A stretch of DNA of 64,000 nucleotides. Origin: Ascarosepion bandense (taxonomy: Eukaryota > Mollusca > Cephalopoda > Sepiida > Sepiidae). The DNA lies in assembly GCA_037127315.1 (NCBI GenBank), contig JBBBDQ010001454.1, positions 548,501 through 612,500 on the forward strand, written 5' to 3'. A program made the position numbers and the translations under genes. Below the pieces are notes generated by a model. The model had not been told where the DNA came from. It made no database searches and was given only the letters and a program-made list of their open reading frames with translations. Below, piece after piece: positions 36,026-47,081 of the stretch (its first letter is position 1; every line of letters starts with the position of its first letter).

Positions 36026-36727
36026 TTTTATTTTTTTATTTTTTTTATTATAAAACTGTGAAAGGACAAATATCTACAGAGAATAACCATTTCTCTTGGA
36101 ATACTGATAACTAAATGTTAGTGTAGTTCAGGATTCTATTGTAATTCTTTTGTTTGCTTTTCTTCAAACATTTGTATTATTTTTCTGTTTAAGAAATAAC
36201 CAGTTGGCTCTAGTAAACTAAACCTTTCCTCTTGACTTGACCAGGGTCACAAAAAATGAAATTACCAATTCCGTCTGTGGAAACTATTTGGACAATAGTC
36301 AAAGACCTTTATACTTATTAGATTTCCCAGCTGAAAATTCTATCATAAGCAATTATCTGAATACACTCGTGTGATAAGCGTTCTGATTTGAAAAACAAAT
36401 GGGTATATTCTTTATAAGACCATTCAGTGACTATTTATGGTAGCCTGTTGATAATTGATGACAGTAATGATTTTGCAAAAATAGTGTTTATCAAATTTCT
36501 TTTTTGAAAGTCATGTTAGCAATAAAAATTCAGAAATTAAATATTCATTTGAAGTGTTTTTTTCTGTATTTAGGAAGATTATACAATTTTTTAAAAAAAT
36601 GCATCATTCAAAGAATACACAATGCACTCTTTTGATTCTGCATTTGCTACTTTCATTCAGTGATTGAGAAGAGATTTAGTTGGTCAACAATTATGAGTTT
36701 CATTTCAAATTGGAAAAGTGCTAAAAA

Positions 36728-36960
36728 AATGCAGTCAGTCAAGTGCCATATGTGATACATGATTGGGCAATTATATTCTTTTCAAGTCATGACTGACTGG
36801 ACAGAATATTTTCTTACAGTAGGTTGCCATTACTTTCTGCCAACTAAAGTTATAGAGCCCAATATCTCTGGCTATTCAATCCATAGCTAGGAGGAGAAAA
36901 GATGGATTAATGCTTTTCCCAAGTGAATGAAATTAATTTGACTGGATTCGAACTCTGTTA
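36728..36960 (-). repeat. SINE with 'cagtcagt' tail, - strand
   Basis: Reverse complement of the 3' part of the copy at 40309-40695: tail 'cagtcagtcaagtgccatat', 'aagtcatgactgactgg', 'gtaggttgccattactttct', 'gaggagaaaagatgg' and body up to 'gactggattcgaactctg' (box B). Confidence 0.75.
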
Positions 36961-37234
36961 AAAAATTACAAAAGCAAAAAAAGAAAAAGTTTTTCATTTC
37001 TGAAATGATACACTATTTATTAACAGTTGCAATGCAATAATGAATAAATTGTATTGGCATTCAGTTTCAAATAGCTTGTATCCATATCTGAATCTGTTAA
37101 GAATATACTCATTTATCTTGTTGGGTATATAACCTCTGACATTGAGAGAAACAGAATTTAAAATAAAGGTCTCCTTGTTGTGGTAAGATAAAATCATTCA
37201 TATAAAATCTCTTTTTGGCACAGGTAGTTATTAT

Positions 37235-37495
37235 AATATTGATGTGCGTTGTGGCGTAATGGGTATTGGCTCAGAATGAGAAACCTGAGAGCCAAGTTCA
37301 AATTTCAGTTAAATTTGTTTCATTCACTTATGCACAAATACCCTTGGGAAAGGTATAAATCTATCTCTATGGGTTGAATAGCAGGACAGATTGGGTTCTA
37401 TAGCTTTGGTTGGTAACCAGTCTAGTGCAGAAAGTAATGACTATCCACTGTGGGAAAATCTTCTGTCTACTCAGTCATGTTTTGAAAAAATATGG
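37235..37495 (+). repeat. SINE with 'cagtcagt'-type tail, 5S head lost
   Basis: tRNA-like 'tgtggcgtaatgggtattgg' and 'gccaagttcaaatttcag'. Body 'cttatgcacaaatacccttg', 'aaccagtctagtgcagaaag' and 'actcagtcatgttt'. A LINE 3' end begins about 10 bp further on. Confidence 0.8.
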
Positions 37496-37504
37496 CAATT
37501 AATT

Positions 37505-38005
37505 AGTTATTATAATGAGACAGGAAAATTTTGTTGGAAACAAAGAAAAGGGTACTAGACTTTTATGTGATAGCTGTCCTCCTATATGGCATTGAATGCT
37601 GGACAATCTTCTGAAGATGAAGGAAAGACTCGAAGTAACAGAAATGTGGTTCTACAGAAGGATGCTGAGAATACCATGGACCAAACTTGTGAGCAATGAC
37701 AAGGTTGTGGAGAGAATGGAAACAAAAAGGAAACTTATACTTAACATCAGGAAGAGACAGCTGAAGTTTCTGAGTCAGGTAATGAGGAAGAATCACTTGG
37801 AGAATATGAAACCCACATGATAGATCAAGGGAAAGAGATGAAGAAATAATGCATGCCATACTTGATGGACTTAAGCAAATGGATGGCATAGCAGGATTTG
37901 GGAAAAATACCAAGACAAAAGATATTAAGAGCTACAAGAGATAGGAAGACGTGGAGGGCTATGATCACCTATGTCCTGAAGGGACATGGCATGTAAAAAA
38001 AGAAA
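37505..38005 (+). pseudogene. LINE 3' end, hairpin-tail family, well preserved
   Basis: 37596-37820 is open and reads KERLEVTEMWFYRRMLRIPW, VSNDKVVERMETKRKLILNI and RKRQLKFLSQVMRK. Downstream, in other frames, are a YLDGLKQMDG-like block and 'agatattaagagctacaaga'. It ends 'gtggagggctatgatcacct', atgtcc-tgaag-ggacat, a perfect 6-bp hairpin, then an A-rich end. 5'-truncated. Confidence 0.8.
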
Positions 38006-39079
38006 GAAGTTATAAGTCTTAATATGCTAAAATAACTTTTTTTGTTTTTTCAGATTAACAAAAAATTTTGTGCCTGAATCCTTGATAAGTTTGATTCCTA
38101 AAAAATAAAAAAAAATATCTCTATTGTAAAAATTAGCTGAATTGTTTGTTAATGATATTTGGATGTGTCTTTACCTTAAGTGACATTATTTAAATATTCA
38201 GTCTATGGACAATACAGTGGCAGAAAAAAAAACAAATATTTGCGTTCTATATTCTATTTGATAGGATTGTGTCCGTTCTTTTCAAACATTACAAAATTGA
38301 ACTTGACTCTTTCTTATTCCTTAGTGACTAATATATTTGGAATTTGTTAGGATAATTGATGTACATTTGTGTATTAAAATGAAATCAAATTGTGCTTGAA
38401 ACCATGGTTCTCTATGGAATTGAAAGAGACAGAAATGTACAAGACATAGATTTGAAATATGAAAGCAACTCACTCTAAAGTACAACTTGTGAATAAATGT
38501 ATTCTTTATAGTCCTGATGATATAAAAGAATGGTTCCCCAAGGAATGACAGCAAATGGTGGCTAGATAACCATTGTCATGCCTTAGATATTTTTCAGTTG
38601 TCTGAAAAAAGGAAATGATTTTTAAAATTATCATCAACAGCTTATATTCCTGAAAATGGCTTTCATTTGATGCTCTTCAAGAAAAGAACAAAGAAACGAA
38701 GAACAAATGAAAGCATCAAGACTAGATTAATGCAAAACTTTAAAGTTGGTGGTGAAAACCAGAAACACAGCTTTTAATTATTGTTTAAAGAGTTTTTGCT
38801 GCATGGTAATTATGTGGAGGAGAGTTTTTTTCTAGCTATAAAGATTTTGAAGAAAATTTCTCTCTGGAAATGGTTATGGGCTATTTTGATCTTGGTATAA
38901 ATAAAAAGTGTTAAACTGTAAAACTTCATCAGCATACTAATTTTTAGTAAATACATCAACATTTTGTTGTCATGACAGAAATAACTGTAAGCATTGTCCA
39001 GATATATAGGAGTATGATTCAATAGCTGAAATCTCTTATCTATTAAAACTGTTTTATGAATGCATTTTCTAAAGGTCCA

Positions 39080-39235
39080 TAAATATGAAGGTACTTTGGG
39101 ATAGCAAAAGATGCTTTCCAAAAGCTAAACAAATTATTAACAAACAGAAAATTTAATTAGAAGTACTGAAATATGATGTAATATTGGCCTTCATGTATGG
39201 CAGTAAATACTGGACATATGGTCAAATGCAGTAAC
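39080..39235 (+). pseudogene. Short LINE fragment, hairpin-tail family
   Basis: 'gcaaaagatgctttccaaaa', 'aacagaaaatttaattagaa' and 'atgtatggcagtaaatactg' match the AKDAFQKL region of 25790-25900. About 150 bp, no tail. Confidence 0.6.
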
Positions 39236-40068
39236 CAAGTAACCTTGTGGAAAATTTCTTCAAAATGGCTATTGGCATTAGACAGATGCCTACTCACTTA
39301 ACATGTTTCTGGAGCAAATTATGTAAGGAACCCTCAATGACCACAACACTTTCATCTCTATCAGCGGCAGGTATATCTTAAAGGTATTCTATCTATATAT
39401 TAATGAGCAGTATAAATCAATAATACTTTCATTTGATTTCTTTCATTATTGATTTTTTAAACTTTATGTCCATTATTGGGGATTTATTTGAACTCTCTTT
39501 TTTGTTTCACTTTTCCTTTTATAAAATTCCCATTAGGCATTTTAGTTGATATTTCATCAATTCTCTGATGGAGAAAAAATATTTTTAAACTTAAAAACAT
39601 TTTCTTCTCTAAAAAGTTGTTGAAGGATATTTGGGTTAATGGAGGGGAGAACAAAAAAATAAAAATAAAACAATAGTAGGAAAAAACTGGACAAATTGAC
39701 AGACAGGTTATTCAGATAATTGACAAACAAGTTTCTAAACTTGTTCCTTTTTTTTTTTTTTTTTTGCATTGTTTTGGTCACTTTGTTTTTTTTACCTTAT
39801 TACCTATCAGAGAAGAGCAGTCAGATCTGGTTTAGTAAATGACAATCAAAAGTGGACATTAGTTTTTGGTTCTGTTTTTACTGTTATTTTTTATATAAAA
39901 ATTGAGTTAACCAAAGTTTGAAATGATCAGCTGTTTGATATTAGATGCCAGTAAATAGTGTCTCCTTTGAATTTTTATATTTTAAAATTTAATTTTATGA
40001 TTTGCATAAAATTATATAACTAATAAGGGTTGTGTGAGATTTATGCAGACATACACACACACACAAAA

Positions 40069-40095
40069 TGTTCTTCAGACATCGTCTGAAGAACA
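40069..40095. repeat. Perfect 12-bp hairpin
   Basis: tgttcttcagac, loop atc, gtctgaagaaca. Confidence 0.9.
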
Positions 40096-40127
40096 CTTGA
40101 AGTATGAAACTGACAGTGATGACATCT

Positions 40128-40242
40128 TTATTCACTAAAAATACTTATGTTTACTAAAAATAAATCCATTAATTCTTTAGATATAAAATCCAAAGAATTA
40201 ATAGATTTTTATCAACGTTTTTATTATTTTTAGTGTTCTGAG
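40128..40242. repeat. Imperfect inverted repeat
   Basis: 'cactaaaaata' and 'aatccattaattcttt' on the left pair with 'aaagaattaatagatt' and 'tatttttagtg' on the right. Probably a small foldback element that also includes the hairpin just upstream. Confidence 0.6.
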
Positions 40243-40308
40243 TAGAAACTCATTCTTAAACCATGTTTATTATATTGTACATTTAAGAAAACTTAAAGAA
40301 AATGTACC

Positions 40309-40695
40309 TTTATGCTGGTTCTCGTTTGATCACCAAAGTTAAGCAACATCGAGCCTGGTCAGTACTTAGATGCATGACCGCTTGAGAATACCAGGTGCTG
40401 TAAGCGTTTATTTATTCTAGGACGTCAAACTGGGTGCCAAGTTCAAATTTCAGTTGAATTCCTTGCAATCACTTATGCACAAATACCCTTGATAAAGTAT
40501 TAATCCATCTCTTCCCTCCAGTTATGGGTTAAATAACAGGACAGATTGGGTTTTATAGCTTTGATTGGCAACCAGTCTACTGCAGAAAGCAATGGCAACC
40601 TACTGTGGGATAATCTTCTGCCCAGTCAGTCATGTCTCTTTCGAGGCATGATCACCGGAAGTGTGTATCACGTATGGCACTTAACTGACTGATCT
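40309..40695 (+). repeat. Chimeric 5S rRNA/tRNA SINE, copy G, best 5S match, 'cagtcagt' tail
   Basis: 'gctggttctcgtttgatcac', 'caaagttaagcaacatcgag', 'cctggtcagtacttagatgc', 'tgaccgcttgagaatacc' and 'aggtgctgtaagc' track 5S rRNA almost base for base. A shortened tRNA-like part follows ('gccaagttcaaatttcag'), then the body 'cttatgcacaaatacccttg'. The tail differs from copies A-C: 'accagtctactgcagaaagc', 'cagtcagtcatgtctctttc', ending 'cttaactgactg', so that cagtcagt and actgactg can pair. Confidence 0.88.
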
Positions 40696-40734
40696 TTCTA
40701 ATGTATATATATATTAATACATATATATATATAA

Positions 40735-41495
40735 AATAAAATAAATTTCGATGTTCAAAATTGTTGAATGATCATTTCAACATGAAAATCCCTAAGAGAG
40801 ATTTCACATCTCATCGGCAACTACCACATTTCAAAATGAAATAAAAAGAAATAAAAAAAAAGAAATAAAGAAGAAATTAAAAAATTGAAGGTTAAGAATT
40901 CACCACTGCAAGAAGTAAAAAATTTACGTCACAAAAAAAATCGGTTAACAATCAATTTCTATTTTTAAATTTTGGACAATTTTACTTTTAGATTGAGTTG
41001 TAAGTGAAAAAATTTGAAAATTTGGCTTTTTCTAGCTTTACAAAGAGAAAGGGGTTAACAGATGGAATAGGAAGTGGTGTTTGATTAAACAAAGCAGAGA
41101 GGGAGGGAAGGAGTGAGAAGGAAAAAGAAAAGAAAAAAAGAAAAATTTCCATATTTTAGAGATGCTCAATATGTGTCAAACAAAACTAGCGTTTATAAAG
41201 GGTTAAAGTATTAGAAAAAAGATTTTTAGAAAAAACATATTTAGGGGAAAAAGCTGATATATGATTTAATTAAATTTAATTAAATTAATCTAATTAATGA
41301 TAAATCAAGATTTAAATAAAATAAAAAATAATAATAAAATTTAATTTTGTAAAAAAATTTTCTAAAAATAATTAAAAAATTTTTTATAAAAAATTAATGT
41401 TGTGAAAAAGATATATATACTTGCAGAAGGGTTTTTGGGATTTACCTTCCTACATTTACTTTTGGATTAAAGTTATTTAAAAAAAAAATTTATAT
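40735..41495 (-). repeat. Repeat element with hammerhead-like 3' end
   Basis: The left end 'ttcgatgttcaaaattgttg' and the right block 'gggatttaccttcctacatt' / 'cttttggattaaagttat' are shared with 55329-55675. The interior is A/G-rich without coding capacity. The left boundary abuts a TA microsatellite. Orientation is assigned so that the hammerhead-like sense strand is the - strand. Confidence 0.6.
40763..40821 (-). ncRNA. Hammerhead-ribozyme-like motif, copy 1 (core U4 changed)
   Basis: - strand order: GTTG, CCGATGA, an 11-bp stem-loop (GATGTGAAATC paired with GATTT(T)CATGTT, one bulged T), GAA, AT-GATC-AT, T, CAAC. This is the layout of a type I hammerhead with a two-base-pair helix III: stem I GTTG/CAAC, core C-U-G-A-N-G-A and G-A-A, then A15.1-U16.1. 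One invariant core position is wrong (CCGA for CUGA), so this copy is probably inactive. Confidence 0.5.
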
Positions 41496-41770
41496 ATATA
41501 TATATATAGATATATACCAAAATTATGCAAAGAAATGAGAAACAAAGAAAGTAGTTAAAATTTTATTTGTTATATATAATAGATTTTGTTCTCATATGCT
41601 GGATCATCAAGACAAAATTTCCAAATTGTTTTGTGTAATATAAAGTTTCATTAAAATGACAGATGAGATGTTATGGTGAAGTTTTTAAATTATATGACAA
41701 CTTTACCATATCTTCTTGTCAATCAGTTTTAATACAGGTTGTATAAAAGAGAGATTGTTGTCTAAGTGCA

Positions 41771-41809
<39 letters not shown>
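41771..41809. repeat. TA microsatellite
   Basis: About 38 bp of TA at the 3' end of the - strand SINE that follows. Confidence 0.95.
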
Positions 41810-41811
<2 letters not shown>

Positions 41812-42078
41812 TCATCCACATACAAGCATGTTTTTCTGTATCACTGCTCATCAATGTGGCTAGACACATTCACTTGCTTCTGGCCGGGATTGAAAATCGA
41901 TTGATTTGGTGTCAGTCAGAGTTGCTACCCACTAAGCCATAGGTGCATGGAATCAGAGAAGGGAAATTTTAACGTGTTGTATATGAGCAGTGTATAGACA
42001 TGCCAGTCACTGAAAGAACACAATTCATTTCTGAAGAATCACGCATATATCGCAGAAGTGGAAACTGTTTTTAATGTA
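41810..42078 (-). repeat. tRNA-derived SINE with TA tail, copy 2 (best)
   Basis: On the - strand: a 5' leader, then 'cacctatggcttagtgggta' (good box A), 'aatcgattttcaatcccggc' (good box B), the tRNA-unrelated part 'agaagcaagtgaatgtgtct', and 'tgtatgtggatgacta' running into a TA array. Promoter boxes are about 30-40 bp apart as in tRNA genes. A tRNA-headed SINE with a simple-repeat tail transcribed by polymerase III is the natural reading. Confidence 0.82.
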
Positions 42079-42091
42079 TATATATATATAT

Positions 42092-42275
42092 AGTCATCCG
42101 CAGACAGTCCTGTTTTGCTGTATCACTGCATATCATAAGTACAGTTAGACATCCAATCGCTTCTAGACAGGATTGAAACCTGGCCAGACTGAACTGATAT
42201 CAGTTGGTGATCATACTTCTAAGCTATGGGTGCTCGGTCGAGGAAGGTGGATTTTTGCATGTTATATTACATATC
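42092..42275 (-). repeat. tRNA-derived SINE with TA tail, copy 3
   Basis: - strand 'gcacccatagcttagaagta' (box A), 'ggccaggtttcaatcctgtc' (box B), 'agaagcgattggatgtctaa' and 'ctgtctgcggatgac', then TA repeats (42077-42091). Tandem with and same orientation as copy 2. Confidence 0.8.
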
Positions 42276-42289
42276 ACTCAATAAGTCCT

Positions 42290-42580
42290 GACATATAGAT
42301 GGTGCCACTACTAAAGAATCCATATGATTTTTATAAAGTACTGTTTGCAGACCTCAAAAGAATGCCCCAGGAAAAAAGATTTGGCTCCAATGAAGAAGTG
42401 ATATCAGAAACTGAGTCATATTTTAAGGCTAAAGACAAATTGTTAGAGAAGCATTTGGAATCAGTGTATCACCCTAGAAGGGGATTATGTTGATGAAAAA
42501 AATTGAATTTTGACTAAAAGTTGTTTTATTAGTTAGGCCTGGTATTTGAGTGATGTGTTAAACAATGTGAACACATGCCA
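42290..42580 (+). pseudogene. Mariner-type transposase, C-terminal end
   Basis: Open from 42299 to 42493: SYDFYKVLFADLKRM-like start (MVPLLKNPYDFYKVLFADLK), EKRFGSNEEVISETESYFKA and KDKLLEKHLESVYH. In the next frame the family's final EGDYVDEKN is readable just before its stop, so a one-base shift near 42480 separates the two. The downstream 'ttattagttaggcctggtat' looks like mariner 3' flank. Only the last third of a transposase is present, after the catalytic residues. The copy at 1775-2240 belongs to a related but opposite-strand element. Confidence 0.78.
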
Positions 42581-45358
42581 CTAGCTGAAAGTGTTCTAAT
42601 TCAAGAAATATACATTAACAATAAAATCATTCATATGACAAATCTGTTAACACAAAATATTTCTGATTATTAAAAAACTTTAAAAAAATAAAATGTACTT
42701 TTCTGAAATGTTATGTGAGAAAAAAATAGCTAATTTAAAGTATTAAACTGAATAGAAAAATAAAATTACTTTTAGTTAAAAATATTGCAGAAAAACATTT
42801 TCTAACTTGTAGTTGAGTGTTTTTATAAGGTGTCGACACATTTATTGACAGCCTAATGTTTGAGAGATTTATTTGAGGAGATAATAAAATTATATGATGA
42901 ATGCAATGTAAATGTGTTTCTATAAAATTTTAATTATCCAGTAAGGTTTAAAATTTATATTTTAAGCATTTTAATATTTATTGAATTTTAAGTATTTTGG
43001 CTTGTTAGTCTTACTTAGGAAGATGCCTATTGAGAAAGTGTTAGAAAATTGCCAATAAATTTTAAATTTACTATAGTTACTGCACTTTTTTTCTCATAAT
43101 GTTATTTGCAGACATCTGTATTTATAAAAATCTGCACATTTGTACACACACAAAATTTCTAAATTCTTTTTAAAATACAGGAGATCACTGAATTGTGATA
43201 ACTAAATATAGTTTTTACTTAATAACAATATCATCTGAACACTAAAACTTAATACAGAATTTTAAAATTTTTATAATGAAAATAAAAAAGAAGGAAAACA
43301 ATTCTTGTAAAAATTCATTATTCATTGCAAATATTTTTCATAAGACAGTAGTGTCTATAATCTTATTGAAAGCAATTAAAACATTTTCTTATTAATGTCT
43401 TGGGTTTTATTGTATTTTTTTATTTTACATTTCAGAGCAAATTTTCTTTGTCAAAAAAACAAAACACATGTGATTTAAATTCTCCAAAGATTTGTCCTTA
43501 AAGATCATACAAACAATAAACTCTGCAAAAAATGAATTTCTCCAAATTTCATAAAATTCAATAAATCTGGGTGTGGATCAACAGATGTAAAATTTAAAAA
43601 AAAAAAAAATTTTACCAAGGTCCTTTTCTTTTTTAAAGTAAATTTATGAAAATGTCATGAAAGTTTCATTAAAATTTTGTAATTATATTACTTTTGCAAG
43701 AATTTCCAAATCAATTCCCCCCACCCCTGCACAAAAATGTTCAAATTTTCCACATAAGGTTATGCTCATTTACTGATGCAAGTAAATTAAAATTTTTAAC
43801 CAAAAGGGTAAAAAAAAAAAAATTGCATAAAACAATCCTTCGATCTTTCTCTGTAATAATAACTCGAAGATTTTCAGACTAAAAAAGTTATTATATAATA
43901 GTATTTGAAAAAATAGACATTTATTTTATTTATAAAACTGCTGGAGAAGGCATTTTCTTTATTAGGATTTCTGGAATATGCAGGCCAATAGACATAGTAC
44001 ACACTGTTTAATAAATAAAAATAGGGCATGTGTTTCAAATATAAAGTGTCCTATAATAAAGTTTAAAGTAATATATATAATGCTTACACACACAAACAGC
44101 TATGCCTGGTATTGCTTGTTAAAAATATGTAACTTCAAATATAACAAATCCTATATCATAACCTAACAAATAAATGAAAAAATATTTACACTATTTCATG
44201 TGAAAAATATCTGTTACTGAATGAAATATTCTGATGCACAATAACAAAACAAATATGTAGTCATTAATGCTGCTAGGGTTTCTTGTAAACAATATTAATG
44301 CTTGCCAGTAGTGGTGGCATCCTAAATTTTCAGGAACTGGTTTTATAAAGGCAGGTAATCTTTAGGAACCTATTCTGCTTATATTTTTTTCAATCTGAGA
44401 ATGAAAACAAATCACTTTATATTGTATGAAAAGAAACCACTTTGATAACTTAATAAAAAACATTTTTTATTAAGATATTTTCAGACTGAAATTCTGCTCT
44501 CATCATCTTTCTGTTCAGAAGTATGATTCTTTTTTATTCTAGTGTCATCAGCTGCGTTATGGTTGCTTAGCCACATTCGAACTGAATCACTGCTGTCCCT
44601 AAAAAATCCATTAGAAAACCTATCCAACTTATAACTAGAAGATTTGCCACATTGTTAACTTCAAAACGGGACATGTGTCTATTAAAGTTTCACTAGGCAT
44701 ATGCATGAGCAGAGTGTAACTAACATTTTACCTAGACTATCGGCTATTAATATATAAGATTATTTTTGGATCACTCAACAACTGGTTTGCTAAGCTTTTA
44801 TAATTTTAAGAATCATTTCGCATAAACCGGTAGGATGCCACCACTGGTTGACAGTATAAAAAGTTTGAGGATCCAATCTGAGCAATCTGTGTATTGCTTG
44901 CCATGGGAAAAGTATGTAAAACTCAGGTTGAATCTAGCAATCATGAGATATTTTCCTTGTTTTCAAGATCTTAGCAAAGTTGAGCCTTACTTGGAATTAT
45001 TGGGATACTGGAAATGAGTACATCCTCCTTTATATCCCAGTTAGGATAATTATCTCAATAACATGTGGGTCCAGCTGATTAATAGCTAGAGGAAGTTCTA
45101 TTGGTTCAACTTTGGATGGTAAATATTTCTAAGAAGCATGATAGGTGTTCCAATATTTGGTTAAAATCTGTTTGAAAAAATACCACTTAATTCAAGTGAA
45201 TTGATGAACTTGATTTTTTTAACATTCTCTGAAGTATCCAAAATTATAACAATTGTAGCTGTTGCAACAGTTTTGAGTTAATTTCTTTGATTGCATCATT
45301 TTGTTTTTTCAAACAAGAATATCTCACAAAATTATTGGTAGTTTCTTTAGTTTTAGGT

Positions 45359-45360
<2 letters not shown>
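42581..45360. other. About 2.8 kb of AT-rich intronic DNA
   Basis: No recognised gene or transposon. 44915-44980 and 45403-45470 share a weak repeat ('gaatctagca.. catgagatattttc'). Confidence 0.5.

Positions 45361-45361
<1 letters not shown>

Positions 45362-45403
<42 letters not shown>
45362..45403. repeat. TA microsatellite
   Basis: About 40 bp of TA. Confidence 0.95.
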
Positions 45404-45405
<2 letters not shown>

Positions 45406-45589
45406 TCTAGCAAACATGAGATATTTTCATTGTCTTCTTGATATGAAGATTTTTATGGATTATGATTCTCTTGTTGGTGTTGTCTAAGATGACTCAAAAT
45501 CAAAAATAATTTTCTTTTTTTCAATTAGTCCTGGAATTGATTTACAAATGAATCCACAAATACTACATGTCAATCTACTGGATACCACT

Positions 45590-46035
45590 GGTCAATCCTT
45601 GTGTTTTGATTTAAAATGCTGAGTAAGATCACTCACACTCTTACACAGCTTCTCACAGACATTACAAGAGAAGTCATTCTGAATGTTATATGTAGTAATA
45701 TTAAGTCCCCTACTATCATGGGATCTCATATGATTGGAGAAACCTGCCTTTGACAGACAAATTTGGCTGCAAATTTCACTCTTCTTTGGACCCTCTTGCT
45801 TAAATTGGTGTCACATCTTTCATATACTTAGCAGTGCACTTCAGCATAATGTATCATTTCTTCTTCAAATTTCATCAATGCTTTGCTGTAGAGATGAGAG
45901 ACCTGGAGAACTTACAATAGGCATACCAAGCTTTAGAATGCTTTCATCAAAAATGTCTTCACCCCATCTCAAAAATCTCTTGATATACCTATGTTCCAGA
46001 TATGGTTGTCCTTCAAAGATAAGTTTTGTTTCATA
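45590..46035 (-). pseudogene. LINE C-terminal fragment with C2H2 zinc fingers
   Basis: On the - strand, decayed frames read RWGEDIFDESILKLGIPIV, then VYERCDTNLSKRVQRRVKFA, then ICSQICLSKAGFSNHMRSH and CNVCEKLCKSVSDLTQHFK. The last two are C-x2/3-C...H-x3-H zinc fingers, which close the protein in some non-LTR retrotransposons. This is a transposon remnant, not a host zinc-finger gene: frames shift and no start is present. Confidence 0.65.
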
Positions 46036-46320
46036 TTGAATCCATGATCATGCAGCACATGCTTAGGTGGAGTGGACATGTTGTCAGACAGGAAGACTGC
46101 CAAAGCAAGCTATGTGCGGAGTACTATGTATGCAGTAAGGGATGGAAAAGAAACCTTCCTGCAAGCCAAAAAAATTATACAAAGACTGTCTAAAGGGCAC
46201 CTTGAAGAGGATAAACATTGAGAAAAAGACTTGAAAGGAGAAAGCAAAGACAAAGATGAATGAAGGAGGTTGTATGGGCAGTGAAGAAATTTAAAGAAGG
46301 ACACATTATTATTGTGGCCT
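46036..46320 (+). pseudogene. LINE C-terminal fragment (RWSGHVVR block)
   Basis: One frame reads MLRWSGHVVRQEDCQSKLCA, then YYVCSKGWKRNLPASQKN and KTV. It resembles the RWLGHV-M-D...LYGEL...GRRP region of LINEs such as the one at 58290-58975. It is tail-to-tail with the - strand fragment at 45590-46035. 3' part degenerate. Confidence 0.55.
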
Positions 46321-46586
46321 GGTTGGGTGTCAGAAATAAAAATAAAAATGGAATAGTGTTAAACAAATATATCAACAAAAAAACAGTAGTACAAACAGAC
46401 ATATGAGAAAATCACCAGTGTGATTGTTTATATTGGTCTAGCTGTCAGAGCTATCTACTGGAATAGACTTCTCTCAGCACAAAGCAGAAATTGCTGCTTA
46501 TTTATAGTTTGGAAGAGTTCATGTGTGCCATGGGTAATTCACCATAACAGTTATGCTGAAGTTAAGTGTGCTGCTAAATATATGGG

Positions 46587-46618
<32 letters not shown>
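46587..46618. repeat. TA microsatellite
   Basis: (TA)n ending gtatgtatg. Confidence 0.9.
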
Positions 46619-46619
<1 letters not shown>

Positions 46620-47080
46620 GGCAGCAATCTTTCTTTTAATCATATGTTGTTAAATATGACAAACAAGGAGAATTTAATTAATTTTTTATTTTATTTTTCC
46701 AGCATTCTTAGTTTCAATTTGGTGGGAGTAAGAAAGTGCAAAAATTGTTTGTATTGTTCATTGTCTCAAGTACTTTTTGGCCACTTTAACTATTTTCGGG
46801 GGTGAGGGTTGTTTTAGGTAGTATTCACATTGTAGAAATCTAAATTCATTATTCCTAATGTTGAGAGTCAGCATGCTATGTTTTCCTTTTGTTCAATGAG
46901 GAATTTCAATATCTTGACATTCCCTATGTTTTTGGGAATGTCTTGAACATAGAAAAGGGTTGTAAGGGTAGTTTCACTCAATACTACAAGCTACTACAAA
47001 ACCAAAACATTAACCTAGAAAAGAGTCTTCTTCTTAAATACTTTTATCAAATGAAGATTTTCATGTGGTTTATCCTTCAT
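46619..47080. other. Unannotated intronic stretch
   Basis: No recognised repeat. Confidence 0.45.
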
Positions 47081-47081
47081 T

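Noticed and set aside
40309..40425. Functional 5S rRNA gene
   Set aside because: Similarity is strong, but it continues into a tRNA-like module and SINE body shared by several mutated copies. No terminator T run follows the 5S part.
41930..41965. Functional tRNA gene
   Set aside because: Box A and B are present, but the cloverleaf is not complete and the sequence is repeated with a SINE body.
45590..45790. Host zinc-finger gene
   Set aside because: The fingers are in broken frames directly attached to LINE C-terminal motifs.
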